In this document: positions 1 to 12,719 of the stretch, one piece after another | Numbering within the stretch: the first letter of the stretch is position 1 | How the letters are laid out: each line of letters opens with the position of its first letter | Assembly: GCA_034440635.1 (NCBI GenBank) | Contig: JAOTON010000043.1 | Span: forward strand, 682,001 to 746,000 | Length of the DNA: 64,000 bases | Direction: 5' to 3' | Source: Lepas anatifera | Lineage: Eukaryota; Arthropoda; Thecostraca; Lepadidae | The notes under the pieces: model-generated | Seen by the model: only the letters and a program-made list of their open reading frames with translations | Databases searched by the model: none | Told to the model about the DNA's origin: nothing | Program-made: the position numbers and the translations under genes

Positions 1-10
1 CATTTGTCTT

Positions 11-193
11 ATTATTTTTTGGGGCTTATCGACGCACCAACTGCCAGGGTCATATGGCGTCGCCAACTCTTTCCCTGTTGGAAGGGTTTCTCGGGAGCCA
101 GCTTGCTCCTTGTTCAGGGAAGCGGCCGGGCCTTGAACCCGGGTCGGCTGAATGGAAGCCAGCTACGCTGACCACTCCACTACCGCGCCCCCC
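11..193 (-). mobile_element. tRNA-derived SINE, copy 1 (variant head)
   Basis: Read on the minus strand, the element starts with a tRNA-like head. It has an A-box-like TAGTGGAGTGGTCAGCG and a B-box-like GGTTCAAGGCC, as an RNA polymerase III promoter would. A shared SINE body follows, with GTTGGCGACGCC, ATGACCCTGG and GGTGCGTCG, and an A/T-rich tail. The direct repeat CATTTGTCTT lies at 1-10 and 198-207, so this is an insertion with a TSD of at least 10 bp; the left part may run off the window. It interrupts a family A element. Its head differs from that of the copies at 4726 and 43560, although body and tail match. It has no coding capacity and would rely on LINE machinery. Confidence 0.82.
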
Positions 194-567
194 ATATCAT
201 TTGTCTTGAAACTCGATATTTCTGTAGAAAAAAAGCTAAAACCTACCTGGGACCTACCCCTCATCTACCCCTCGCCGGGCGCCCATTGTTATGAGCTGCT
301 GGTGTGAGGACATATGCTGACGTCACGATGAGCATCAGCCAATTGAAGCCTTTGAAGCGTTTCAAGTATGGTAGTGGTTGCCAGATCATGACATCATCCA
401 CAGGCAGATATTTATCTCTTTTCCTAGACGAGTATTTTAAAAATCAAAATATTGCGCTTATTGTACATTTTTCAGAGAAATCATGAGTGGCTTCATTATT
501 TTCGGCTAAGAGTACGCCTAACTACAGTAAATTCCAGGATTCGACCAAGGTGCCACGCTCCCTTTAA
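194..567 (+). mobile_element. Family A TTAA-flanked TIR element, copy 1 (partial, SINE-interrupted)
   Basis: This is the right-hand part of a repeat also found at 51036-51438 and, inverted, at 58976-59433. All share ATCATTTGTCTT, GCTGACGTCA, CCAGATCATGAC and a terminal GACCAAGGTGCCAC followed by CCCTTTAA. The left end lies beyond the window and was split by the SINE. The complete copy at 58976 has inverted termini and TTAA at both ends, so a piggyBac-like MITE is my inference. A CRE-type octamer TGACGTCA lies at 318-325. The short ORF at 304-486 is not conserved as protein among the copies and is not called as a gene. Confidence 0.75.
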
Positions 568-1789
568 AGCAATCTGGCCAAACTCGGGCTGAGCGCGGCA
601 GGTTTGGCCCGTGGTGTGACCTGACCGGTTTCCGCTGAGGGGTAGCGTTGATTTATCACAGGGATCGCCGGCTTCTGACAATCTTCGGAAACAGCTCCAA
701 CTAGATTGAATATTACCCAAGGGATCTAAGATGTGTTTAGGTGGAGAAATGTCTTCAGCAGAAGCAGAAGCGAATCTAAGTCATACAAAAGTCCGATTTC
801 CACTCCGTCATCAAAGAGAACTGAGCTAATACTTTTGCATTTAACTTACAAAAGTAAAGAAAGAAGGAAGAGCGTCGATACGCAAGTAGCATGCCCCTGG
901 GTTATTTGCTCCCAAAACTACATTCTACATGAAAACTGAATTTCAAGACAACGCGTCGGAGGATTTGGCTTGGGTAGCCAATACCACACGTGGATAATCT
1001 AACCGTCGCATCCATTCATGTCACATGTGCCAACTCAGATCCATTTCAGAGTCTCATGTCATGCGGAAATACCACACATTAATTTGACCTGCTGCCATCG
1101 AAATACAGCGGTTATTTCCGAAGCACGGGTGATAACCGCGCGCATCGCTTTCCCCGGGCGCACTCCACGCCCCAATTAATCGTACAGGGTTTGATCAATA
1201 GCTGTATGGAAAATAACCATCATACTATCGGGATCACAACCATCGATATAAGCTATGGCTATCACATAATCACAGCTAATTACTGATCGCAGAAATTCAA
1301 TCCTCACTGAGTTGAAATCAATTCACCATCGGGTACAAGAGGTTCTCATCCATTCGAAGCCTGCTTAAGGCCGCAGGACAGAACGCAGTGTCATCACCAC
1401 CGGCCGTTTCGGCGGCCTCTCAGCAGTGTGGAGAGTAAAAAGCCGGAGTGGGATGGCATCGACGCGGATCGCAGTAAACGTCAGCAGCATCGCCGGCAGC
1501 TCTGTGGCGTCGGCACCGCTCCGGCGGCTATCGATTAGACTCGGTACCGGGGGCGCTCAGCGTCATGGCAACCCAACCTGGATAAGACAGCTCAACAGAG
1601 AGCGAGAGCAAAAGTCCCAACAAGTCGTGGCGCCGGCGGCTAGCCAGCCGCTCCGAGGCGCACTTCAAAAGTCTGTCCGCCGCCCATACAGACAGGGCCA
1701 CGCTCCGTCAAGTTGTTATCCGGCATAAAAGTGGCACTGCTGAATAGTTTGTAGGTACGAGATGGGCGAAATTATTCATAGCTTCCAAG
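568..1789. other. Anonymous region, no supported feature
   Basis: I see no convincing ORF, RNA gene or repeat here. Open frames stay below about 100 codons and show no recognisable domain. Confidence 0.5.
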
Positions 1790-2787
1790 TTGAAAGAGAA
1801 TGTGGGACATTCATAATGAAATTTGAACTGGAATAGACATGTGATAGAGCACATCGAGAAACTTCTGATGTTTCAATTGTCCCAGAGCATGCCGATCACG
1901 GAGAAAAAGGTTCAACTTCACACACCACCCCGGGTGTTTCCGTGCTGTGAGGCGATCCTGGAAAAGTGACGTCATTCTCAAGCCCCGGTGCGCATGCTGC
2001 GGACGAATGTCTCCCTGCTTGGACATCTTTTGAACCCACGCACTAAAGATGACTTTGGTACTGCCGAGTATAAATACGAGTAAGTATAACCTGCATTATG
2101 GATATATTAAGAAAAATAGAATCAACGGATAATGTCACTTTGGCTCCTTTTGATAATCTCTAATAGCTAAAAATGCTTCATTTGCATTTGTATTCATTTC
2201 TGGCGCAAATCAAACAGGGTACATCTGGCACAAAAGTATGGCCAGCTACGCCGAGTTAACCTAACGCTGATTTGGACACATTTGGTTGCTAACAGAAAGC
2301 CGCCCGGTAGCTCAGTTGGTAGAGTGTTGGGCTCCGGCCCGCTGCTCAGGAGCATGCAGTGGCAGTGCATGTACAGGCTTGGGATCGGTTCCCCTGAAAC
2401 GCTCCGGCGCTCAATAGTTTACCCGACGTACAGGTCGGCTGGCAACTGACTGGTGAGAGGGTGACATGAGCGGGGCGGCCGTCCCTGTGCTTTGTGGGAC
2501 GTTAAACTTTGGGTTCTAAATTAACCCTTCATTGTGGGAGTTGCTCGTTCGGGTGGTGGGGTCGGGGTCTCCGTGACAAGTCCCTTGATGACTTGAGTGA
2601 GACTCCGATTCCAACAGTCGGACTGGGAGCAACTTGGACAAAATTTATAGCAAATTTATACGAAACTAAATACCAGGCTGATTAGCCATTCTGAGCACAA
2701 ATAAGGCCAAATTTATCATTTCGAACATATATTTTCCCTATATCCAACACAGTCGGGAATTACACCAAGGTTTCGTATTCCCTTTAA
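1790..2787 (+). mobile_element. Family B TIR element, copy 1, interrupted by a SINE
   Basis: The left end (TTGAAAGAGAATGTGG, then TTCATAATG) and the right end (ACCAAGGTTTCGTATTCCC then TTTAA) are inverted relatives of each other and of the family A ends. The interior shares GTCCCAGA, CACGGAGAAAAAGGT, CTTGGACATCTTT and GCAAATCAAACAGG with the copy at 10661, and more loosely with 54518. A tRNA-derived SINE occupies roughly 2297-2530. There is no transposase ORF, so this is a non-autonomous element; the superfamily is inferred from the TTAA-like ends. Confidence 0.7.
2297..2530 (+). mobile_element. tRNA-derived SINE inside the family B element
   Basis: The head GCCCGGTAGCTCAGTTGG is a canonical tRNA 5' end with A box, and GATCGGTTCCCC is a degenerate B box. 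The B box sits too far downstream for an ordinary tRNA gene, because extra sequence lies between the two boxes. The tail GTGGGACGTTAAAC is the type that ends many invertebrate SINEs. No clear TSD or A-tail was found, so the right boundary is approximate. It has no coding capacity. Confidence 0.7.
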
Positions 2788-3935
2788 GCTGCTGAACGCA
2801 GTGTATGGGGTTCAAGAAACGTTCGTAGAGCCAATTCTAGCTCCTAAGCCTTTCATTCTAGGACGGAGGCGAGATAGGAATCCACCCTTCTCCTGACCTA
2901 AGTCTTCATTAAGAATAAGAACTGAAACAGATCGAGCTACAGATTGGGGTCCGGACCGGGTTCCGTCCCTTCCTGCAGGGGTGCAGGGGGCGGGGGCAGA
3001 ATTGCGATAAACGTCAGGGGTGACCGCGGACCCAGTGCCTGGAACTTCAGCGGGCAGGAGCTGCAGTAAAGAGCAAACATGAGTCCGCGGAAGCGATGGT
3101 CGGAGATTCTTTGATCTGATCCGTTTGCTCATTTACTACTGAATATAGGACCTTTTTTGAACATCCAAGGATGCGTTTCTGAGGTTTACACGTGCTCGAG
3201 CATCCCTGAGAGCATACAATTAAACACGTCTCACAGTTCATCACGAGCGGTTTCAACGTAACTATCGACCCCCCTCCCCTCAAGACCCAAAATATGCTCT
3301 CGACAGTGTGGGCATGACCTAGCAGCTGGTGCGTTGTTAGATCTTCATAATTATCATTATAATTACCCTATAAGTAATTTGCCATCAGTTCTCCACAAAG
3401 GACAGCAGTTAATCAGCAGGACAGGATTAAAAGACAAGTGTTTTCATTAACGACCCTCAAGCATCAACGTTAGTGAGTCAAACAAAGGAAACAGTACCTA
3501 CTGGCATAATCGGTCACGTCATTATTAGGAGGCAAAAACAAAACATAAGCTAGTTCTTAAGGGACCAAATCAGCACTAAATGACCCGAGGGCCCGCAATT
3601 CCACCAAACTTAGGGAATCATAATATCTAAATATTACAGAATGCGTTATACAAGGCCCAAAAGGACCTGTGAATTCAACCGTTCCCAAGTTGTATGCACG
3701 TTATGACATCCCTCACAATCATAGTATCACACAAATTACAACTAAAGTTATGGCTAAATACCCAAAAAGCTTAATAAGGTTACACATCAAGCCTGGTAAA
3801 CAGTGCACATCCAATTATATCAAACAAAACAAATTAAATTGGAGACTTTTCCACTCAACGCATAGTACCCTGCCACCATTAAATCTGCCAGTCACATCGA
3901 GCAGCAATTAACTTATGTAATGAAATCAGCTGAAG

Positions 3936-3938
<3 letters not shown>
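2788..3938. other. Anonymous region, no supported feature
   Basis: No domain-bearing ORF, RNA gene or clear repeat is visible. The stretch is AT-rich toward its right end. Confidence 0.5.
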
Positions 3939-3981
<43 letters not shown>

Positions 3982-4039
3982 GAGAGAGAGAGAGAGAGGG
4001 AGGGAGGGAGGGAGGGAGGGAGGGAGAGAGGGAGAGAGA
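3939..4039 (+). repeat. (GA)n / (GGGA)n microsatellite
   Basis: A purine-only run on the plus strand begins as GA dinucleotides and passes into GGGA tetranucleotides near 4000-4025. The translated Ser/Leu/Pro-rich reading on the minus strand is a by-product of the repeat. Confidence 0.97.
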
Positions 4040-4713
4040 TCCGATTTTTGTGGATTAAAATGGCAAGTGCCTGCGGTATGCGGGAAAGTTATCAAGGACA
4101 GCGCAGGTGTCCCAGAGACGCTGCTGCGTACAACTCAGAACTCAGTACCACTTCCACTCTCTGGTTTGAGCAAGACAGGATATAATAAAATATGTGCGGG
4201 AGCCCTCCTGGTATTGCTCACATATCGACATCACAGGACAGCTGGTTCGTGATTGATATTCTATTTTCTTTCTTCTTTCCTCTGGACATCCCACCCAAAG
4301 CGAGCGAGTTGGCGCGCTTAAATTGCAAGTCTCCAAATCTCAATCCCCTGTTCTTAAATTCTGGAAAAACACTATTTACAACAGATTCTGGAAGTGGCAG
4401 CCACAGCCACACAGGTACCGTGGAGAGCCCGAATTAAGTCTATCACTGAGTTCAGCATGGAGTTAAGCCAACTGCAGACAAGCTAAGCAGAAGATGTGGA
4501 AAATGAGCTGAATAGTGACAGCACTAGCAAAAAAAGGACAGTACATGAAAAAAACAGATGGAAAAAATCACGAAGAATGGTGGGAATAAAATGAAGTTCC
4601 GCTGAATAATCATCAAGGCAGATTTGGATAAATTAGGTCTGCGCTACGGGTTGGGGATCAAGACAACAATACTGGTGAGTTTGTTCCCCGTAATGCACGA
4701 GTCTATGCGAAAT
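4040..4713. other. Anonymous region, no supported feature
   Basis: Several overlapping short ORFs on both strands lie here (about 4067-4437). None has a recognisable domain, and overlap on both strands argues against coding. Confidence 0.5.
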
Positions 4714-4918
4714 AAACACCACAAATAATAATTGTTGGGGTTTAACGACACACCAACTGCCAGGGCCATACGGCGTCGCCAACTCTCACCCTGTTGGAAG
4801 GGATTTTGGGGATCTGATCAACTTATTCAGAGGCTCCGCCGGGACTTGCACCCGGGACCAGTGGCTTAGAAGACAAGGGTGCTATCCACTAAGCCAGCTC
4901 ATCCCCAAACACCACGAA
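4714..4918 (-). mobile_element. tRNA-derived SINE, copy 2, with TSD
   Basis: On the minus strand the head reads GATGAGCTGGCTTAGTGG with an A-box-like segment. A B-box-like segment follows in the place where the 43560 copy has GGTTCAAGTCC, here with one change. The body GGCGACGCCGTATG and a GTTAAACCCCAACAATTATT tail come next. The flanks are AAACACCACAAA (4714-4725) and AAACACCACGAA (4907-4918), a 12-bp TSD with one mismatch. The element proper is 4726-4906. Confidence 0.88.
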
Positions 4919-6741
4919 CCTGAACATGAAAAACACATATAATAATATAAATAAGATCCATAATCCGGTCGTTTCTAGCAATATCCCGCAATGTCAGGTT
5001 AAACAGCAGTATGGCTCTTGGTTGAGCCTCTCCCATGTTTTGTCCGTAGATTTTCCTCTCTCAGCCGGGATCCGACGAAACTTGACATGGGCATGAGTGG
5101 AAGGGAATTATGGGCCTAAATCCCAAGTTTTGGGATTTAGAGAAGACATTTTCTTTAAGGCAAGGAGTTAGCCTTCCACTGACGACCCGGACTCCACTCT
5201 TTTGCTGGTGGCAATGTTCTGACTCCCAGTTGAAGTCAACACCCTGGCCCAGGACTGTTTCGCCAGAATCTGACCAAGGGCGAATAATTGGTATCGACCT
5301 GCAACGGTCGAACGTTTCCAGGGAGAACTGAGCTATGCAAAGTCGTAGGCAGCATGCCCAGCGGAGATTTCAGCTTCGCGTCTCATTAAAACCCATTAAA
5401 TGACTGATTTCATAATTTTTGCTAGGATGGCAACACCATACAACACCGCAGGCGAATTCCGAACCCAGTGCTCGACAGAGGTGCGTACATCTCTCAGGTT
5501 TCTTTTCAAATATCTTCCCTGCCCCACCGCTCGAAGGCGATTGTCACTCGTTTCTATGACCCCCTCCCCGGCCCCAATCGCAGTGCCTTTTAATACCCTG
5601 CCCCAACACATCCTGCATACATAAATCCGTCCAGCAACACATTTGCCAATATACTAACTCAGACCGAAGAAACTCTTCAATAGGCACACACATTCGGAGC
5701 GATTTCCCGAATCAGAGGACGCTGGGGCTCGGTCGATGTTCCAAACTTTCAGGTGCCTGCCTGGAGCATGTACGGTACCTCTTCTCTTGTCGTTCAACTT
5801 TGCCGACCTATTCTGATGTTGCGAAACTGTCTCAGAACTTACGGGACTGGAAGACGCAATGAAAGCATTCACTCCAGATCCCACTCCCTCAGGCTATCAA
5901 ATGAGAGAACGATCCACTGGAATTCAAACACAGCAAAGCAAGTGTATCTCTCAGCGAAAGACTGCACTTCTGCCTCCACTGGTTGGGCAGAATTTTAAGC
6001 ACAGGCAAAATACTATACACAATATTTTATATTTACTTGTATTCAATATTTATGTATGGTTACACTGCTTACTGCAAAAGAGGAGTTCCCTTTCTCAAAC
6101 CCAAGAAAAGTATTGCAAGCGTAAGCATAAGAACACAGGGCCAAGCGTTCCACAAAGTTTAGGGCCCCACAAAGTTAACACTATTCACCACTGACTATCG
6201 CGTCGCATGGATCGAAGTGATCTTATATATCCCTGGACACCACTCCAATATTCCGGACGTTCCTTAATCCGTGGTCTCAAAAGATTCTCTCCAAAACAGT
6301 CGTCCCACTCTGGGAGTTCAGGGTACTGACAGCGCCAGCTTTTCTTCACCAGCGCTACTTGCACTAACAACCGAGCGGCTTGTCTATCTTGTCTTTCTTG
6401 TCACAGGTGGTGACATCATCTTCTCCTTAGTGCCATATAATTGGCAGATCCAGGCGAATCCAATATCATCGCGAGGGCGCCGATACTCGCGGCCTGGCTC
6501 CGGACGGATGTGAACATAACGCTTCAGGGGACGCCCAAATGCCCCTTCCCCAACTATAGCACGCATGCCCCACATCCCAGTCAGATGGAGGCAGAGCTCG
6601 GTGACACCAAGGAAATAGTATATAACGATCATTGACGGACGCAGGGGGGGGCATTCCGGTCATGGCCCCCTCCAAAGCGCTGGAGAGTGGGGCCAAACTA
6701 TCTTTGGGCCCTCCCCATACGCCGGATTTTTTTTAAATGTT
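4919..6741. other. Anonymous region, no supported feature
   Basis: Many short ORFs overlap on both strands, for example around 5400-5620 and 6271-6635. None shows a known motif or consistent strand bias. No repeat copy from elsewhere in the window was recognised. Confidence 0.5.
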
Positions 6742-6920
6742 TACACTAGGTCGGTCGAGCAAAAAATGTTCGCTCCTAGCCCCCCCCCTCCCCACAGGAG
6801 AGCGATCATGTATTTGAGAGGTAGCTTATACTAGGTCTGTCGAGCACCCAAATTGCACGTCCTCCTCTTCCCCTAAGAGGAGGCAGACATGGGTTTGCCC
6901 CCCCCAAAAGTCGGGTCTGC
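6742..6920. repeat. Degenerate two-unit tandem repeat (about 85 bp)
   Basis: ACTAGGTCGGTCGAGCA at about 6746 recurs as ACTAGGTCTGTCGAGCA about 85 bp later. Each is followed by a C-rich hairpin-prone stretch (CTCCT...AGGAG). This looks like two diverged units of a repeat. Confidence 0.5.
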
Positions 6921-9900
6921 GCCCGCCCCTGATAACAATCGCACTCATTTAGAGCATCATCTTGCGAATGCAACAGTACCACAAAAGCCATAGTGAACAG
7001 CTGTATACAGTGAGAACACAGTACGTATGTACACAAAGCACACGGCTGCGGTGAGTTTCCTGGGGGGTGGGCGTGTAGCGCGTGCCAAAGGTCACACTCG
7101 TCTCTCGAGTGTTCGGGTCCTCTTCGCAAGGACAACTAAAGCCAGATCTTATCGAGGCAGCCCAGGGCCTTTACGCATTCCCGGAAATAGTCTCATGGCT
7201 GTACAAATAATCATGTTTGAGGTCCCAAGTAAAACCTGCGCCAAGCCAAACAAAATAAACCAGATTTATGAGTCGCCATCGGCGTGTCCACCTAAAGAAT
7301 GTGAGGAGGTCAGGGAGTTTTTATCTCCTACTCAGAGAAAATCACCATGTCAAGAAATGAGTCAAATTTCACCTTAATAATTATATCGGCTGATATTGCG
7401 AACAAAATTGCGTTATCAAAGCCGAAAAAGTACATCTTTAGAAAATGAGAGAGAGAGCAATACCCTCCCCCTCCCGTAGCGACGTATTCATGGAAGCGAC
7501 ATATTGATGGAAGGTCAGAAAAAACCCGACTCGCGCTCGCACGGATGGTCCGCACGTGAGCCCACGCGTCAGGACGGGACGCCGCCCTCACGTGATCACG
7601 TGTGAGTGAGATATACAGTAAACATGTCTTTGGACTCCATCACTGGCTAGGATCAGAGACCAACGCTGTCCATGCTGCCACCTCCTGGACTGTTTCTGCA
7701 AGCCCAGGAGCCGCGACTTCGAAGCTCAAAATACTCATTTCGGAACTTGGGTCAACACCACTATTCTTAAGAGGTACGAACGGATGAGTAACACCTGGTT
7801 CCAAAAAGCCTGGTTTAACTGCCATCTCACAAAAAGGTGGGAATTGGTCTCAATGCACCAATTCATATAATCCGTCTGGTGGAAAACAGGTCAACAGGTT
7901 ACGCACACTTCAGGGATTTCAATCACTTCTGGGTCGTCATAATTTCAAAAGGGCTTGAATTAATCGAATGTGACGTCACAATGGGTTTAACATAACGAAG
8001 CTGAGCCAAGTGAGAAGGAGAGTAGCTATTCATCAAAATGATTCAAAGGTAAGTTTGAACAATGGTGTCCAGGAAGATAAATTGCGTCTTTGCTCCTTAA
8101 AATGGTTCACGGACCATATTTAGACAATAAGAATTCAGTTAGCCAGTCAGTCATGTTACATATCACCCTTTTAGCACGATATATGTTAAAATGAGCCATT
8201 GAACGAGATCAGTCAAGCCTTCTCCCAGACGAAACTTATCAGACATTGCCATGCCTTTGACACGTGGAAGCATTCACGAACACAACACTCATGATCTGTT
8301 GACAGAAACGGTCATAAAATAACCTAAATATGGACATGCTAGGTCCATTCTATGAGTGAGCTATTCCCAAAGCGAGCTATGCGCGACAATCCAGTTTCAT
8401 GGCTTCCAATTACCTGAACTATATGAGCCCATCCGTCCCAATGTCGCAATAATGTTTCGCGGGGCACGACACTCACTGTTGTTAGCGTGATCCTGACGGT
8501 CAAGAGACAATTCAGACGGAGAACCAGCCTCAGCTAAACCGCCACCGACTCGGTTTTGAATGCTCTAAACTTCCCGAAGCTGAATTCCTTGCTTAACGGT
8601 ACAGTAAGCAAGCATCATCGCAGCAGCAATGACGTGGCCCCCATCGCTCCAGCCAAACATACTAGCATCGCTAAGGCCATGAAGGATTACTGGGTACACT
8701 TCCCCATACCCCCTGTGGCGTGATGTCAAATATGAAGTAATGACATGAACCAGACAAGCAGGAGGCGGGGGGGTGTAACACGACGTGCCTGCATGTAACA
8801 TGGGTACACCATTTCCAAAGGTTTGTACTTTTGAACACGGCAGACAAAACTTAGAAGACTTCATTGATGACACTGCTTAATGTCTGGTGTGACAGTCAGA
8901 GCTAACACAAGGCCGGTCAGGCAATAGACTGTAACAACGAAAATACCAAAAACGAAGCAAGATTCAAATACGGGGAAAATGGTATTTGTCTTTAGTTAGT
9001 GAATGTCATTTCCTGTTTGCTTTCATCTAAGAAAAAAAACGGGGAAAATAATGGATACTCTTTTTGAAAATTGGGTTTTCTAACCTGGAGTGTTTTTCCT
9101 TAAACTCACCCAGCAGACTGCGCTCCGAATGATCCGAAAGTGGAAGCCGCCGATTATTTCCTACAATAAAAACACTGTTTCCGGTCAGAGAATGCCTGCT
9201 GACGTCAGGACCAGCCACAACGGCGCCTCTTTTTGGAAGCATTATTTTTATAGTGTTTTATTTCCTATATTTTCGCATTTAACCCTATTCATGTCAGGGA
9301 GATTCTGCACACCCCTCATGTTTTCCGGGGATACCTTCCAAACGATTCGCGATACCCTTCCTAAACTTTTTTATATTTTCCTTACACTAAAGTGGGCAGA
9401 TTCTCAGAAAGTTTTGAGATAATGTCTTGCCTAGAGGCGGATCTATGACTTGGTTTTGGGGAGGATATATTCGCAAACTACGTTTCATCATGTGCAGTGC
9501 GGTCTTATTCAGAACAAGGCTATCGTTGCAATGGCTGACAACTGCGAATGAAATGGCAGGCGATTGTTCGTTCTCAGTTTAATGGAATTTTCAGAAGCGT
9601 TAATCAAAACCCACGCATATCAAACATATCAAATACAGCCTTTTACTTATAATGCTACAAGAATACAGCAAATTGGTGACAAAGCATTTCAGCCCCAACT
9701 AAAACGCTGCACCCCGAATTCCGGCTTAATGACAGGGAAAGCATATTTTGGGAGCACCGGGTTGGGTGACTTGAGACACGTCAGAGTCGAGACGTGAAGA
9801 GCGCTGTTAGCTGTGGTCAGTCAAGTGTGACCCATGCCTGCTTACATCCGCTGCACGATCGGGTCCAGACACCCGCCGATTTTCAACCAGCCGGCTCCCT

Positions 9901-10660
9901 CCACCGACGTCTGTGGTCATGTCTGCCTGAAGATTCTAGAGTCTTGCGTAAAAAATGTTATTAATGAATTTGGCCGACAAATTAAAAGCATCGGACACAA
10001 GCACCATCATCCTGGCATTACTTTCAAGCCACGCTTAGTCTCACACTAGCCAGAAAACAGCAACACGTAACTTCTGGAGGGTCGCGAATGAGGATGGAGG
10101 CATTTTCGACGGCTACCTGTCGGTCGGAAGACATTATGAACCGAATGAGACCAACATTGATCCCACACTCTCCATCAGTCTGTAGAGCATTTTCCACCTG
10201 CTTGCCGCGAACGACCAAACTGTTCGCTTATCTCAAATAACGATGTCCGAAATTCAAGATACCTATAGGCATCGACTCTCGTTCGCTTCACTCGAACTTT
10301 CCTGATATCTTCTTCGAATGGTACTCAAGGAAATGTTCAACCAGAGCAAAAAGCTTAGCTTCGCTCGATCAGATATACCTGAGCCGGACAGACAAGCGGA
10401 GAGGCTAACCAGATCTTTTGGAGCCGCCACAACTCTTATCGACATGCACAGCCAAGCTTTTCCGTTATGTAACACTGCAGCCACTGTTCCTGAGAAGATT
10501 CGCCACGCACGTCTGTGGGAATCTCACGAGAAGTGCCGCGCAATACCGCGAAACACGAGACATCTGGTACGGCCTAAAACTCACCACCCGACTGAGCGGG
10601 CACAAAGGGACCCCGCAGCAGCTTCCCAGTCTCTCTGCAGCTTAGCAGCTTTGACTATTT
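6921..10660. other. Anonymous region, no supported feature
   Basis: About 3.7 kb without a supportable gene. ORFs are at most about 119 codons (10318-10677) and overlap ORFs on the other frames and strand. CRE-type TGACGTCA occurs near 7973 and 9200. I recognise no protein motif or RNA gene. Confidence 0.5.
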
Positions 10661-11115
10661 TTAAGAGACCTTCATAATGGGATTTGAACTGAGATAGCTG
10701 TGTGATAGGGCATGTCAAGAAACCACGTGATCCCTATTTCATTTGTCCCAGAACTTATCGTTCACGGAGAAAAAGGTACAATTCAGCCCCTACCCACCCT
10801 GTCCTCCCCGGCTGTGTGAAGTTGCTGTAAGGCGATATTAGGAAAGTGACGTACTGCTCAAGCCACGCTACGCAGACACGTTTTCTTGTTTGGACATCTT
10901 TAAAACCCACGTGCTACTGTCTTTGGCATCGTCGATTATAAATGCGTCAACTTGTTTTGTGGACTAGTTTGAAACGTGAAATATGTGTCGATATATAACA
11001 AGCAGAAATATATAAACATTACTTTGGTTCCTGATGGTTACCTCTTTTAGCGAAAAAGGTTGCATTTGTATTCGCATTGATTTTTGACACAAATCAAACA
11101 GGTTCAATCTGGAAA
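10661..11115 (+). mobile_element. Family B element, copy 2 (right-truncated)
   Basis: It begins with TTAAGAGACCTTCATAATGG and shares TTTGTCCCAGAACTT, CACGGAGAAAAAGGT, TTGGACATCTTTAAAACCCA and CACAAATCAAACAGGTT with the copies at 1790 and 54518. The characteristic right end (ATTCCCTTTAA) is missing. Inferred to be a decayed non-autonomous TIR element. Confidence 0.65.
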
Positions 11116-12719
11116 TCACTGTCCGGTCGCGGAGTCCGGATCGTGTCGGAGTCTGGACATCACTGTCCTGAATATCACTATCCTGTCCTACCTTTGATCC
11201 TGTCTGGATCGAAGGCATGCCCGCACCACTCTCGCGTAAGACGAGGGAAACTTCCCAGGCGTGGCTCCTTGCGGACGCTTGCTGCATTCCAGTTGGCTAA
11301 TTTACCCCAACAGATATACCGTGGCACAGACCGACAGTAGGCAATGATCATAGGTACTGGCGGACACAGGGGGCGGGGCTAGGTGGTTCAAGCCTGACCC
11401 GAACATCAAAGTGCCTATAGTTAATGCATAGCCAGTGGCTGTTCCGAGGTAATGGCGGAGGAGACTCGAGCCCCCTAGCCCACCACCCCGTATAGGTAGA
11501 AGTACCAACCCCCCCAAGCAACTTTATAACGATAATCGCGAAACACAAATAGCCCAAAACAAAACTAAATTTTGTTTTCGCTTTGGAACAAGGAGTAACG
11601 CAACAAAAAATGATTTCTAAGCTCGTACAGCAGCAATGATTTTTGAATCATAACAAACTACCAATTATGCAAATACAAAAAACAAATGCATAATGCGTCC
11701 CGAAGTCCAAAGAACAGTCCAAGAAGTTGCCAATGTGGAGGCGACGTGGTAGCTAACCCGAGGACGAGGAGCACAACCTGACAGTGAATCTTAACAACAA
11801 CGATAAAAAAGAATCGGTTTCACACAGAAGTTTGATAACAGTCGGTGAAACGTAGCATCAAAGGGTACGACAGCAAGAGAGCAACAATAGTTCCCAATTG
11901 CTAAAGATCAGACCACACAGAAACTTCCTCTGGAGACGCGCATCTAGTGTGAGAAGACCTGTAAGATTACACAAAACCGGGTCGAAGGGCGCCAGCGTAG
12001 GGTCAACGAACGCCGGCGTCACCTGCCCACTGCCTCGTTCAAAACCAAAACACCTGTACATGGAGGTGCTACGTCGCTTGTTCCTGGAGTCGACGAACTC
12101 GTCCTCTGTCTTCCTGTCTTTGTTAGCCATTCAACAGGTGGCTAAAACTAGCAACTGCAGCGCTCAGCACCAAACCGAGCGGCCGGTAAAAGATTCGTGG
12201 ACGGAACCAACTCCGATGCACTACATGTGAGAATGGTCCCTTCAGCCCCTCGGAGCACGCAGGCACATTGAACCCAGGCTTGCTGAATCAAACGTCAGCA
12301 AAGGAGCATCACAAGCGTGGTCATATTGACCTCAGTCGCAGGAGGCAGAAACCGGCTATATTTGTACGGGTTCTCGCGCATGTTGGAAGTTCTTGGGGTT
12401 GGCGCCTTACTGCTGCCAGGATGTAAAATGTAGGAAAACAATAATAAGGCATTCTTTCGACAGAGGCAGTGGTTGCCAGTCCTCACATGATGACCCCTCT
12501 AAACAGTCAGCGGACAACTTGACCGCACATCTAACAATAAATACTGATCTATTTAAAGGGAGAATGCAAATGTATGTGTTCCATTTTCTTCAACAATCTC
12601 TCAGCTATAAGCCCTGCTGCCTGCATGGCGCCACGACAATGTTTTCTAGGGTCCTGTGGTTTCTCAGCCTTTTTATGACCACCACGGTGGGTAAGCCAGC
12701 TTCACACTGATATATGATC
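11116..12719. other. Anonymous region, possible GGCGGA-type repeat fragment near 11365
   Basis: Near 11365-11500 the sequence GGCGGACACAGGGGGCGGGG ... AGCCCCCTAGCCCACC resembles a decayed member of the GGCGGATCC-TIR group seen at 15693 and 58145. The remainder, including both-strand ORFs around 11858-12230, shows no recognisable product. Confidence 0.4.

Noticed and set aside
2297..2400. A functional tRNA gene
   Set aside because: The B box is displaced and extra sequence sits between the boxes, with a SINE tail following; no proper acceptor stem closes.
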